Origin: CAVRXQ01 sp963725215 | GTDB taxonomy: Bacteria > Actinomycetota > Acidimicrobiia > Acidimicrobiales > Bog-793 | Length of the DNA stretch: 64,000 nt | Direction of reading: 5' to 3' | Assembly: GCA_963725215.1 (NCBI GenBank) | Contig: CAVRXQ010000001.1 | Coordinates: 186,001 to 250,000 of the forward strand | Shown: positions 1 through 7,580 of the stretch, in pieces | Layout: every line of letters begins with the position of its first letter | Position numbering within the stretch: the first letter of the stretch is position 1 | Notes under the pieces: generated by a model | What the model saw: only the letters and a program-made list of their open reading frames with translations | Database searches by the model: none | What the model was told of the DNA's origin: nothing | Translations under genes and position numbers: made by a program

Positions 1-163
1 TGACCGTCGGGCGCGGGACGGTGCCGTCTCTTTTTCTGTTCATGGCCGTCGCCATCGGCCGCACCCTACGCGCGCAAATCCGCCTACGACAAGGTCTTTT
101 GGCGCGCGCAGATCAGGCCGGGGATCCGGCGGCAAGGGCCGGTCCCGGCGGGTTCGGCGGTTC
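1..163. other. Left edge, no gene recognised
   Basis: No convincing reading frame, RNA gene or repeat is visible here. The stretch lies downstream of the minus-strand HTH gene and may hold its 3' untranslated region or the end of a gene outside the window. Confidence 0.5.
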
Positions 164-367
164 CTATCCGGCTTCGGTGTAGCGCCCGCCGAGGTAGGAG
201 TCGAGATCCTCCTCGCGGACGCGGTACGACTTGCCGACGCGGACGGCCGGCAACTGACCCGAATTGATCAGCCGATACACGGTCATGTTGGAGACGCGCA
301 GCATCTGCGCCACCTCACCGACCGTGAGGAAGTGCGACTTGGTGTAATGGACGGACAGCTCGCTCAC
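164..367 (-). CDS. Excisionase-family (MerR/BldC-like) DNA-binding protein
   Basis: Small helix-turn-helix protein of about 67 residues. The core FLTVGEVAQMLRVSNMTVYR followed by LPAVRVGKSYRVREEDLDSYL is the classic excisionase-type winged helix. I place the start at the GTG at 367, preceded by CGGAGAGGG; an in-frame ATG at 445 would add an unconserved leader. It lies just downstream of mshA on the same strand. In Mycobacterium tuberculosis a very similar protein (Rv0500A) lies not far from mshA and directly beside bS22, so this is probably the chromosomal actinobacterial regulator and not a phage excisionase. The DNA target is unknown. Confidence 0.85.
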   Translation of the reverse strand: MSELSVHYTKSHFLTVGEVAQMLRVSNMTVYRLINSGQLPAVRVGKSYRVREEDLDSYLGGRYTEAG

Positions 368-489
368 CCCTCTCCGCTGTCGCGACTGTAGGCCAGCGAG
401 GTTGGTGGGGAAAGTGGGACGAAGGAAGCACAAATTTTGTCGCATCGACCTGCAACTTTTTCATGGCGATCTGCCGCCGACAGCCTCGC

Positions 490-1746
490 TTAGAAGCAGT
501 CGACGAGTGCGCGGTCGGCGAGGTCCTGGTAGATGCGGCGGAGACGGGCCGCGGCGAAGGTCCAGGTGTACGGGCGCGCCCTCGCCGCGCCTGCCTCGCC
601 GTAACAGCTGCGCAGCTCGGCGTCGACGAGGAGGCGCTCGACGTAGCGGGCGAAGAGCCCGGAGTCCCGCCCTTCGACGAGGAATCCGGTCTCTTGGTGC
701 TCGACGAGAGTCGTCAGCCCACCGACCGACGAGGCGACAACGGGGATCCCGCACGCGGCGGCCTCGAGGGCGACGAGGCCGAAGGACTCCGACCGGCTCG
801 GTACGACGCAGACGTCCGCGGCCCGGTAGAAGGTGGACAGCAACTCGTGTCGCTGCGGCGGCACAAAGTCCACCCGGTCGGCGACCCCGAGGTCGGCGGC
901 CTGTTTGTGCAGCGCGGCGAGCTCTTCCTCCCCGCGACGCCCGCTGGGCCCTCCGACGACCACGAGGCGCGCGTCGCTGCGTGCTCTTTCGACTATTCCC
1001 GCCACCACCTCGATCGCGACGTCCGCCGCCTTCAGCGGCTGCAGCCTCCCGACAAAAAGGACGATCCGGTCGTCGGCGGGGAACGAGAGCGCCCGGCGAG
1101 CCTGGGCCTGGTCTCCGGGCGAGAAGAACGCGTGGTCGACTCCCGGCGCCACGATCTCGACTCGGGTGGGATCCGCGTCGTAGAGATCGACGAGCTGATC
1201 GACTTCCACCGCGCACGACGCCAGCACGGCGTCGGAACAGCCGATCACCTGCGCTTCGGCGTGCGAGCGTCGATCGGGGTCGGCGGGATCAACGTCTTCT
1301 GGGCTCGCTTCTGCCTTCACGCGGTCGAGGGTGTGAAACGTCGAGACGAGGGGGACGCCGAGTTCGTGTTTCAAGGCGTGGCCGGCGATTCCCGAGAGCC
1401 AGTAGTTCGCGTGGATCGCGTCGGGCCGCCCGACTCCGAGCGCGCCCATCGCCTCGATACGCGCCGCGACCGCCTCGGCGAAGGCGCCGGTAAACCCGTG
1501 GAGGGCGTGCTTCTCGAGCGGCTCGAGTGGCCCCGCTTCGACGTGGTGGACCGTCAACCCCGGCTCGACCTCGACGATCGGAGAGGTGTCGGGGGATTCC
1601 GTCCGCGTGTACACGTCGGCCGCGATTCCGGCTCGGGCGAGCGACGAGGAGAGCTCGCGCACGTAGACGTTCATTCCGCCGCCATCGCCGGTCCCCGGTT
1701 GGGCGAGCGGCGAGGTGTGCATCGACAGCACTGCGAGCCGTTGCAT
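490..1746 (-). CDS. mshA: D-inositol-3-phosphate glycosyltransferase MshA
   Basis: GT4 glycosyltransferase of 418 residues, the usual MshA length. It transfers GlcNAc from UDP-GlcNAc to 1D-myo-inositol 3-phosphate, the first step of mycothiol synthesis in the cytoplasm. The N-terminus carries the family hallmark SPLAQPGTGDGGGMNVYV, and the C-terminal Rossmann domain has VGRLQPLKAADVAI and the nucleotide-sugar motif SESFGLVALEAAACG. The HTH gene follows and sodX precedes at 41 bp, so the three may be co-transcribed. The mycothiol-dependent formaldehyde dehydrogenase at 54 kb supports mycothiol as the organism's thiol. mshB and mshC are not visible, although a frameshifted PIG-L deacetylase lies at 3.1 kb. 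Confidence 0.95.
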   Translation of the reverse strand: MQRLAVLSMHTSPLAQPGTGDGGGMNVYVRELSSSLARAGIAADVYTRTESPDTSPIVEVEPGLTVHHVEAGPLEPLEKHALHGFTGAFAEAVAARIEAMGALGVGRPDAIHANYWLSGIAGHALKHELGVPLVSTFHTLDRVKAEASPEDVDPADPDRRSHAEAQVIGCSDAVLASCAVEVDQLVDLYDADPTRVEIVAPGVDHAFFSPGDQAQARRALSFPADDRIVLFVGRLQPLKAADVAIEVVAGIVERARSDARLVVVGGPSGRRGEEELAALHKQAADLGVADRVDFVPPQRHELLSTFYRAADVCVVPSRSESFGLVALEAAACGIPVVASSVGGLTTLVEHQETGFLVEGRDSGLFARYVERLLVDAELRSCYGEAGAARARPYTWTFAAARLRRIYQDLADRALVDCF

Positions 1747-1787
1747 TCGCGGCGAGGTTAACGGTGCATTCGATGGTCTCCCCCTGA

Positions 1788-2153
1788 TCAGCGGATTCGG
1801 CCGCTCCGGCTCGCCGGTGCGTACCGATACCAGGCGACGCCGACGACACGGCGATAGGGGACGAGCCCGAAGTCCTTGCTATCCCTGCTCGCGCCGGGGT
1901 TGTCGCCGACGACTTCGAGACCCTGGCGGTGCAGCGCGACGACCCGCTTCACGACGAGACGAGGACCCCCATCCGGGTCGAAGAAGACGACGAGCTCGTG
2001 CGGGCGCGCCCGGCGCGTACGACGAACAAGTAAGTGGTCGCCGGATTCAAGCGTCGGGAGCATGCTCGGCCCGGAGATCGCGACGCGCGTCGGGATGTGG
2101 AGCCACCGGGCGAGTCTCCAACGCGCCCCTCGCCAAATGTTGCGACCCTCCAC
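1788..2153 (-). CDS. sodX: Nickel superoxide dismutase maturation peptidase (SodX-like, S26 family)
   Basis: Signal-peptidase-I-like protein with the Ser motif ISGPSMLPTLESGDHLLVRR and the Lys motif LVVKRVVAL, followed by the GDNPGASRDSKDFG box. It is divergent from sodN, the standard arrangement for the protease that removes the NiSOD propeptide so that the nickel-binding N-terminus is exposed. The start is uncertain: the frame is open up to an ATG at 2252, but that would overlap the sodN start, so I use the GTG at 2153 (121 residues); GTG 2198 is another option. No clear membrane segment is seen, as for other SodX proteins. Confidence 0.85.
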   Translation of the reverse strand: MEGRNIWRGARWRLARWLHIPTRVAISGPSMLPTLESGDHLLVRRTRRARPHELVVFFDPDGGPRLVVKRVVALHRQGLEVVGDNPGASRDSKDFGLVPYRRVVGVAWYRYAPASRSGRIR

Positions 2154-2244
2154 CTCGTCGCTATCGTGGGCCGCACCCCCCGCCTGGGCTTCGAGCACGA
2201 CGAAGTGCGCGCGGGATACCGGCAGAGATCGAAGGAGACGCGCA

Positions 2245-2664
2245 ATGACCATCACGTCACGTCTGCTCGCCATCGCCGATCGGGCCTCATCGCCCCGAAC
2301 GGCACACGCGCACTGCGACCTTCCTTGCGGCGTCTACGACCCCGCCCAGGCTCGGATCGAGGCCGAGGCGGTGAAGGCCTGCATGGAGAAGTTCAACGCG
2401 TCGGACGACGCGATCTTCCGCGAGCGGGCGATCACGATCAAGGAAGAGCGAGCAGAACTGGTGAAGCACCACCTGTGGGTGCTGTGGACCGACTACTTCA
2501 AGCCCGAGCACGCGCAGACGTTCCCCGAGCTGCACGAGTTGTTCTGGTCGACGACAAAGGCCGCCGGGGAGTCGAAGAAGACGGTCGACACCGCGGTCGC
2601 CGACCGATTGCTGAACGGGATCGCGGAGATCGACCGGATTTTCAAGGAGACGAAGAAGGCCTGA
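2245..2664 (+). CDS. sodN: Superoxide dismutase [Ni]
   Basis: 139-residue precursor of nickel superoxide dismutase, which converts superoxide to oxygen and hydrogen peroxide. A 22-residue leader ends at AHA and is followed by the nickel hook HCDLPCGVYDPAQARIEAEA; His23, Cys24 and Cys28 of the precursor become His1, Cys2 and Cys6 of the mature enzyme. The remainder is the expected four-helix domain. The ATG at 2245 follows GGAG at 2234-2237. The maturation peptidase gene lies divergently upstream, so both are probably expressed from the short region between them. In Streptomyces sodN is nickel-controlled through Nur; no Nur box could be assigned by eye. Confidence 0.97.
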   Translation: MTITSRLLAIADRASSPRTAHAHCDLPCGVYDPAQARIEAEAVKACMEKFNASDDAIFRERAITIKEERAELVKHHLWVLWTDYFKPEHAQTFPELHELFWSTTKAAGESKKTVDTAVADRLLNGIAEIDRIFKETKKA

Positions 2665-2699
2665 GCACCGAGCCCGCGGCGCACCCCGCCGCGCTGAGT

Positions 2700-2948
2700 T
2701 CAGTCGGCGGAAGCGTGGTCTGCGCAGCGCATCTCGCCGGGCGACGCCGCGAGACGATCTGCGTCGACCGGCTCCCCGCAGACCTCACAGCGCGGCTCGG
2801 CGCCAAATCCGAACCGGCTGATCGCGCTCTCGATCTCCCGCAGCTCGGCCTCGGCGCGCTCCAAAAGCGCGTGCGCCTCGGCCAGCGCGTGATCGGTTTC
2901 CGCGATCGCCTGGGCTCGCAGCTGGCTCCCGTCAACGCTTCCGTCCAT
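2700..2948 (-). CDS. DksA/TraR-type zinc-finger protein
   Basis: 82-residue protein with an N-terminal helical segment (AIAETDHALAEAHALLERAE) and a C-terminal zinc finger. The helix-finger order and the GFGAEPRCEVCGEPVDADRL motif match the DksA/TraR family, whose members bind RNA polymerase or act as small zinc proteins. The second zinc pair reads CADH, so the finger is C-x2-C...C-x2-H and not four cysteines. The ATG at 2948 is chosen because GGAGG lies five bases upstream; a longer frame extends further but lacks family similarity. It converges with sodN. Its role here is not established. Confidence 0.8.
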   Translation of the reverse strand: MDGSVDGSQLRAQAIAETDHALAEAHALLERAEAELREIESAISRFGFGAEPRCEVCGEPVDADRLAASPGEMRCADHASAD

Positions 2949-3120
2949 CGCGACCTCCATCACTCGCTGGCGTCGCGAATGACGCCGAATCGAAACAGTG
3001 CACGCCGCGCAGCGTACCGACGGCGTCGCGTGAACTCGCGGATCCCGACAAAGCGCGGCGGTGTGGACTCGACGTCCTCGTTGCGATGCACGAGAACGAG
3101 CCTTTGAACGAAGAGGACCG

Positions 3121-3868
3121 ATGACCATTCGCATCGAGACGCCTGAATTGGAAGAACACACAAGAGGTGTTGAGCGAGTCCTAGTCGTCGCCGCGCACCC
3201 CGACGACGCCGAATTCGGCTCGGCCGGCACCGTCTCGATGTGGACCGATGCCGGAATCGAGGTCGAGTACGTCGTCGTCACCGACGGGGACGCCGGGTCA
3301 TCCGACCCGACAATCGACCGGGTCGCGCTCGCCGCGAACGCGGCGCGAGGAACAGCGAGCGGCGGCGAAGGCTGCGGGAGTCGACGGCGTCGAGTTCCTC
3401 GGATATCCCGACGGGAGGGTCGAGACGACGCGAGAGCTGCGGCGCGACATCAGCCGCGCCATCCGGCGCTTGCGGCCCGATCGTGTCGTCTGCCAGTCCC
3501 CCGACCGGCGCTGGGACGCTCTTCCCGCCAGCCACCCCGACCACCTCGCGACCGGAGAGGCCGTCGTGCGCGCCGTCTATCCAGACGCGCGTAATCCGTT
3601 TTCCTTCCCTGAGCTGCTCGAAGAAGGCCTCGACCCCTTCTCGGTGCGCGAGTTGTGGGTCGTCGCGCATCCGCAACCGAACGTCGCGATCGACATCACC
3701 GAGGCGTTCGGGCGGAAGATGGCCGCCTTGCGATGCCACGAGAGCCAGATCAAAGACCCGGAGGAGGTCGAAGGCTTCCTCCACGCGAGGCTGGAGCGCA
3801 GTGCGCAACAGATGGGGCTGGGTGATGGCCGGCTCGCCGAGACTTTCCGCGTCGTCCTCGCGCCGTGA
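3121..3868 (+). CDS. PIG-L/LmbE-family N-acetylglucosaminyl deacetylase (apparent frameshift)
   Basis: Zinc-dependent deacetylase of the PIG-L superfamily, which includes MshB, Mca and BshB. The N-terminal half, from ATG 3121, carries the metal motif VLVVAAHPDDAEFGSAG. At about 3340 the conserved reading moves to the next frame, where REEQRAAAKAAGVDGVEFLG and then SHPDHLATGEAVVRAVYP continue the family pattern to the stop at 3868. Removing one G at 3340 restores about 248 continuous residues. No slippery sequence is present, so the break is either a real mutation or a sequence error. The AHPDDAEFG form resembles general LmbE enzymes more than Mca; a mycothiol role is possible but unproven. 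Confidence 0.8.
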
Positions 3869-4301
3869 TCGGCGCGAGGACGCGCGCGAGACCGATAGGC
3901 GGCCCTCCCCGAACGGCGAAAGTCGCGAAGTATCGAAGTGGTGGACCCGCCGGGCGATCGGCCTCCACGTCGCCCTCGGCGTGACATTCCCGGGGTTCCT
4001 CGCGCTCGGTTGGTGGCAGCTCGAGCGCGCGCTCGGTGGGAACACGTTGAGTTGGGCGTACACGTTCGAATGGCCGTTCTTCGCCGGGTACGCGGTCTAT
4101 GTCTGGTGGCGGATCATCCACGAAGACGAGACGACCATTCCTGACGTCGCACGACGCGCGCCGTCGTTGTTCTCGCGATATCACCGCCGCTCAGATGACG
4201 ATGGTTCGGCCGATGCAGAGCTCGCCGAATACAACGCGCACCTCGCGGCGTTGCATGCTTACGACCGCGAGAAGCACAACCTCGACGTGCGTAATCGCTG
4301 A
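3825..4301 (+). CDS. Conserved two-TM membrane protein
   Basis: About 158 residues. After a charged N-terminal region there are two hydrophobic segments, AIGLHVALGVTFPGFLALGW and FEWPFFAGYAVYVWW, separated by a short loop, then a charged cytoplasmic tail ending AELAEYNAHLAALHAYDREK. The WWQ...RALGGNTLSWAYTFEWP signature looks like small actinobacterial membrane proteins often found next to PIG-L/Mca deacetylases (recollection, not a search). The GTG/ATG at 3822/3825 lies inside the end of the deacetylase gene, suggesting translational coupling. Function unknown. Confidence 0.7.
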   Translation: MAGSPRLSASSSRRDRREDARETDRRPSPNGESREVSKWWTRRAIGLHVALGVTFPGFLALGWWQLERALGGNTLSWAYTFEWPFFAGYAVYVWWRIIHEDETTIPDVARRAPSLFSRYHRRSDDDGSADAELAEYNAHLAALHAYDREKHNLDVRNR

Positions 4302-4320
4302 GCAAACAATCCGCGATCGC

Positions 4321-5313
4321 TCAGAAGATCCCGAAACGGATGACGGACGCGAAGCCGAACAAGAGCGAATACACGGCGAAAGGCGCAAGCGTGCGCGTCT
4401 TGAAGTACCGGGACAGAAACACGATCGCGAAGATCGAAGTCGCGGCCGCCGCGGCCGATCCGGCGAGGACCTGATAGCGGATCCCGTTCCCGAGCGAGCC
4501 CATCAGGTCGGGAACCTTCAAGAGCCCAGCGGCGAAGATCACCGGGGTCGAGAGCAGGAACGAAAAACGCATCGCGTTCTCGTTGTTGAGACCGCGGAAC
4601 AACCCGCCCACCATCGCGACGCCCTCGCGGCTGATACCGGCGAGCAAGGCGAGAGCCTGGGATGCACCGATCACGGCGGCAGAAACAAAGCCGATTCGTG
4701 ACAGCTCGCGCTCTGCCGCGTCGTCCATCGGCACGATCCGGCGGTCCCGAAATCGAGTCGAAGTCGCCGTTGTCTCCGGGCCCGACTCGGTTGCCCGACG
4801 ACGTCGGTTCCACTCGCCAGTTGCGAGGATCACCCCGTTCACCATGAGAAATGCCGCCGCAGCGACCGGCTTCGCGAACAGCACCCGAAACTGGTGCTCG
4901 AACTCGACGCCGATGATTCCGACCGGCACCGTCGCTACCACGATCAGCCAGGCGAGACGCGCCTCGTCGGTGACGATGCGGCGTCGTCCGATCGAACGGA
5001 ACCAGCCGGCGATCAGACGCGCCCACTCGCGCACGTAGAACCCGAGGAGAACGACCGCCGTCGCCAGGTGCAATCCGACGACGAATGCGAGGTACGGACT
5101 CTCCGCTTGCGATTCCTGCCGGACGAGCGTCGCCCAGGTTCCGCCGATCCACGAGGGAATCAACACCGTGTGGCCGAGACTCGAGATCGGAAACAACTCC
5201 GTGATGCCTTGGATCAGACCGATGACCACGGCTTGGAAGAAGTTCAAGTGATAGATCGCGTGGTGCAAGACGGTCCCTTCGGTTGATCCAGGTGAGAAGC
5301 CGCACGCCGTCAC
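4321..5313 (-). CDS. uppP: Undecaprenyl-diphosphate phosphatase
   Basis: BacA/UppP family membrane enzyme that dephosphorylates undecaprenyl pyrophosphate and so recycles the lipid carrier for peptidoglycan synthesis. The first motif is QGITELFPISSLGH and the second is GISREGVAMVGGLFRGLNNE, giving the conserved Glu, Ser and Arg residues. About eight hydrophobic segments are visible. A linker around TESGPETTATSTRF in the middle is longer than in E. coli. The frame opens at GTG 5313, but TTG 5268, just after AAGGGA, gives an N-terminus (LHHAIYHLNFFQAVVIG) that matches the family better. It converges with the two-TM gene. Confidence 0.93.
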   Translation of the reverse strand: MTACGFSPGSTEGTVLHHAIYHLNFFQAVVIGLIQGITELFPISSLGHTVLIPSWIGGTWATLVRQESQAESPYLAFVVGLHLATAVVLLGFYVREWARLIAGWFRSIGRRRIVTDEARLAWLIVVATVPVGIIGVEFEHQFRVLFAKPVAAAAFLMVNGVILATGEWNRRRRATESGPETTATSTRFRDRRIVPMDDAAERELSRIGFVSAAVIGASQALALLAGISREGVAMVGGLFRGLNNENAMRFSFLLSTPVIFAAGLLKVPDLMGSLGNGIRYQVLAGSAAAAATSIFAIVFLSRYFKTRTLAPFAVYSLLFGFASVIRFGIF

Positions 5314-5474
5314 CGGCCCGACGGATCGTAGGCGGGGGGAGATTGAGAGCGGGGTAACGATGCGGCGGGGGCGCGCTTTTCGCTGAGGACGCGGCCACCC
5401 ACTCGATCACACCCGCTTGTCGACTCGTCGAGTGGCTACTGTCGAACCCGCCGATCCGAGACCATGGAGGACCG

Positions 5475-5681
5475 ATGTTCGACGCTCGAACCTTCGCCGT
5501 CGTGCTCGCGCGCATCGACAAGCACCACGTCGCAGGGATCGTCGCGATCGTCGTCGGGGCGGCCTTGGCGATCGTCAGCGGGATCCGGTTCGCGACCCGA
5601 GCCTCACGGGCGTTACTCGCCCCGGTGGCTGGGTTGATCATCGTTCTGCTCGGAGTCCTGCTCTATCTGCGCTTGGTCTGA
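5475..5681 (+). CDS. Small two-TM membrane protein
   Basis: 68-residue protein starting at an ATG preceded by GGAGG. It has two hydrophobic segments, HVAGIVAIVVGAALAIVSGI and ALLAPVAGLIIVLLGVLLYL, separated by a short basic loop. No family recognised. It is divergent from uppP and is followed at 60 bp by another small protein gene on the same strand. Confidence 0.7.
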   Translation: MFDARTFAVVLARIDKHHVAGIVAIVVGAALAIVSGIRFATRASRALLAPVAGLIIVLLGVLLYLRLV

Positions 5682-5741
5682 GCGCGAGGTCTACGGCGGT
5701 ACGCGAGAATTCATCATCGCGTCCATCCATTAGGGGGAAAC

Positions 5742-5846
5742 GTGGGAGACAAGTCGCCGAAACAGACGAACACCAAAAAGCCCGGGCGATCGATCAAGGA
5801 AAAGCGCGCGGCGAAGAAATCGAAGCAAGCGTCAAAGAGTTCCTGA
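5742..5846 (+). CDS. Lysine-rich 34-residue protein (MGDKSPK type)
   Basis: GTG start at 5742 following AGGGGGAAAC. The product begins MGDKSPKQTNTKKPGRSIKE and ends in a run of Lys, Ala and Ser. Its composition and opening match a small, highly basic protein annotated as hypothetical in many actinobacteria. The strong ribosome-binding site and clean stop support translation. No transmembrane segment or enzymatic motif is present; nucleic-acid binding is plausible from charge alone. Confidence 0.65.
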   Translation: MGDKSPKQTNTKKPGRSIKEKRAAKKSKQASKSS

Positions 5847-5921
5847 AGCTCGAGCCACCTTGCTCTGTCGCCACGCCGGCCCGCGACGACAATTCGCTCG
5901 GCACCGCGTAATTCGCGGGGT

Positions 5922-6773
5922 TCAGGCCTGCACGACGTGACAGCGATGGCCGCCAAGTCCCTCGGCTTCGATCTCGACAACATCACCGGCCTGCAAGTAC
6001 GGCGTGTATTCGTCGCCCAGCGGGACACCAGACGGTGTCCCGGTGTTCACGACGTCGCCCGGTTCGAGCACCATGAACTCGCTGATGTACCAGACGAGGT
6101 GGTCGACCGGGAAGATCATCTCCGCGGTCGAGGCGTTCTGACGCACGATCCCGTTCACTGACAGCCGCAGCCGGATCGCCTGAGGGTCGGCGACTTCGTC
6201 TTTTGTGACGAGGTAAGGACCAAACGGATTTAAGGTCTCGCAGCTTTTTCCCTTCGTCCACCGTCCCCCGCGCGCGTTCTGGAACTCGCGTTCGGACACA
6301 TCATTCGAAATCGAATATGCGGCGATCACCGGCGCTGAGTCCTCCGGAGATTCGAGGTACCGCGCCCTCGTACCGATCACCACGGCGAGCTCGACCTCCC
6401 AGTCGGTCTTGGTCGAAAGCCTCGGGATCACGATGTCGTCGTTCGGTCCGACGACGGCGTTCGGGGCCTTGAGAAACAGGATCGGCTCCGTGGGCTCGCG
6501 CGTTCGCGTCTCTTCGACGTGCGCGCGGTAGTTCCTGCCGATGCAGACGACCTTGCCCGGCCGGGCGATCGGGGGGCCGATCCGATCATCTTCGAGATCG
6601 ATCGTCGGCAGCTTCGGATCCGAAAGAAGGCTCCGCGCTTCGTCGAGGCCTCCGTCTGCGAGGAATGCCGCGTCGAGATCACGCCCGAGCGACGACGAGT
6701 CCCGTACGCCTCCGTCCTCGTCGATCCCGCAGAGTCGTTCTTCGCCCGCTTTCCCGACGCGTAAGAGCCGCTT
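5922..6773 (-). CDS. Fumarylacetoacetate hydrolase family protein (start codon replaced by AAG)
   Basis: FAH-superfamily hydrolase/isomerase of about 283 residues, acting on 2-oxo acids in aromatic or related catabolism. Family motifs run KVVCIGRNYRAH, FLKAPNAVVGPNDDIVIP, WEVELAVVIG (metal Glu pair), NDVSEREFQ and the C-terminal TGTPSGVPLGDE. The frame is open from a TAA near 6814 and has no ATG, GTG or TTG before the conserved core. The expected start lies at 6773-6771, where AAG occupies the position of ATG in front of RLLRVG, five bases after a perfect GGAAGG. So the start codon is mutated or misread; an internal ATG at 6431 would delete the first 114 residues. Substrate unknown. Confidence 0.85.
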   Translation of the reverse strand, partial: KRLLRVGKAGEERLCGIDEDGGVRDSSSLGRDLDAAFLADGGLDEARSLLSDPKLPTIDLEDDRIGPPIARPGKVVCIGRNYRAHVEETRTREPTEPILFLKAPNAVVGPNDDIVIPRLSTKTDWEVELAVVIGTRARYLESPEDSAPVIAAYSISNDVSEREFQNARGGRWTKGKSCETLNPFGPYLVTKDEVADPQAIRLRLSVNGIVRQNASTAEMIFPVDHLVWYISEFMVLEPGDVVNTGTPSGVPLGDEYTPYLQAGDVVEIEAEGLGGHRCHVVQA

Positions 6774-6812
6774 CGCCGCCTTCCGTACCGCGGTCGAATC
6801 CTGCCGTCGATG

Positions 6813-7580
6813 TTAGGTACGAGGCTCCCAGGTGAAATGGCGAATCGAGTACACGAGTCCCGCGGCGCCCCAAGCCGCGACGATCCACACGTCGGTCCAG
6901 TTGAACGCCGTTCCCAAGAACCCCGCCTGCATGCCGCCCGCGAAATGCCACACCGGAAAGATCTTCGCCACCCAGTGGATCCACGGCGGCGCGTTCTTGC
7001 CGAGCGGAATGAACACGCCGGACAGAAAGAGCAACGGGAGGATCGACGCGTTGATCACCGCTGGCGCGGCGTCCGCGTTCGGCACGAGACTCGTGATCGC
7101 GAGTCCAAGCGCCGAGAACGCGGCGGCTCCGACGACGAGCATGACGAGGAAGCGAAGGAGCGTCATCCCCGTTGGGATGTCCGCCTGGTAAAACGCGCGT
7201 CCGAAGGCCGCGGTCAGCGCGACGAGCAAAACCGCGATCAAAAGGGCGTGCACGACCTTCGCTCCGAGGTAATAGCCGCTCGGCAATGGCGTTCCTCGCG
7301 TTCGCTTCAAGATCCCGAGATCTCGCTGGAACGTCATGTACGTGGCGATGTTCGTGTAGCACGCCGTGATCACTGCAAAGGCCGCCATCGCCGCGACGTA
7401 GTACGTCGAGGTGTCAACGGTCTTGCCGATGAGGTGCACTTTGGAATGCCCGAGCAACGCCGTGAAGATCACGAGGAACATGAGCGGGAAGGCGAACGTG
7501 AAGAACGCCGCCGCCGGGTTGCGCCAGAAGGACTTGTTCATGTACCCGATCTGGGAGACGAACAGCCGGATCTTTCTCAT
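6813..7580 (-). CDS. ABC-2 type transporter permease (DrrB-like)
   Basis: 255-residue integral membrane protein of the ABC-2 family. After a short cytoplasmic start it has about six hydrophobic segments, including AAFFTFAFPLMFLVIFTALL and VINASILPLLFLSGVFIPLG, the last being the typical ABC-2 signature region. It exports an unknown substrate, such as a drug, lipid or glycan, together with the ATPase encoded immediately upstream. The start ATG overlaps the ATPase stop by four bases (ATGA), so the two are translationally coupled. Confidence 0.9.
   Translation of the reverse strand: MRKIRLFVSQIGYMNKSFWRNPAAAFFTFAFPLMFLVIFTALLGHSKVHLIGKTVDTSTYYVAAMAAFAVITACYTNIATYMTFQRDLGILKRTRGTPLPSGYYLGAKVVHALLIAVLLVALTAAFGRAFYQADIPTGMTLLRFLVMLVVGAAAFSALGLAITSLVPNADAAPAVINASILPLLFLSGVFIPLGKNAPPWIHWVAKIFPVWHFAGGMQAGFLGTAFNWTDVWIVAAWGAAGLVYSIRHFTWEPRT

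Noticed and set aside
402..1493. Long open frames on the plus strand opposite mshA (363 and 432 codons)
   Set aside because: They are antisense to a clear MshA, rich in Arg and without family motifs; they result from high GC content.
3301..3353. Programmed frameshift in the PIG-L gene
   Set aside because: No slippery heptamer or downstream pseudoknot is visible, and three other genes show the same kind of one-base break.
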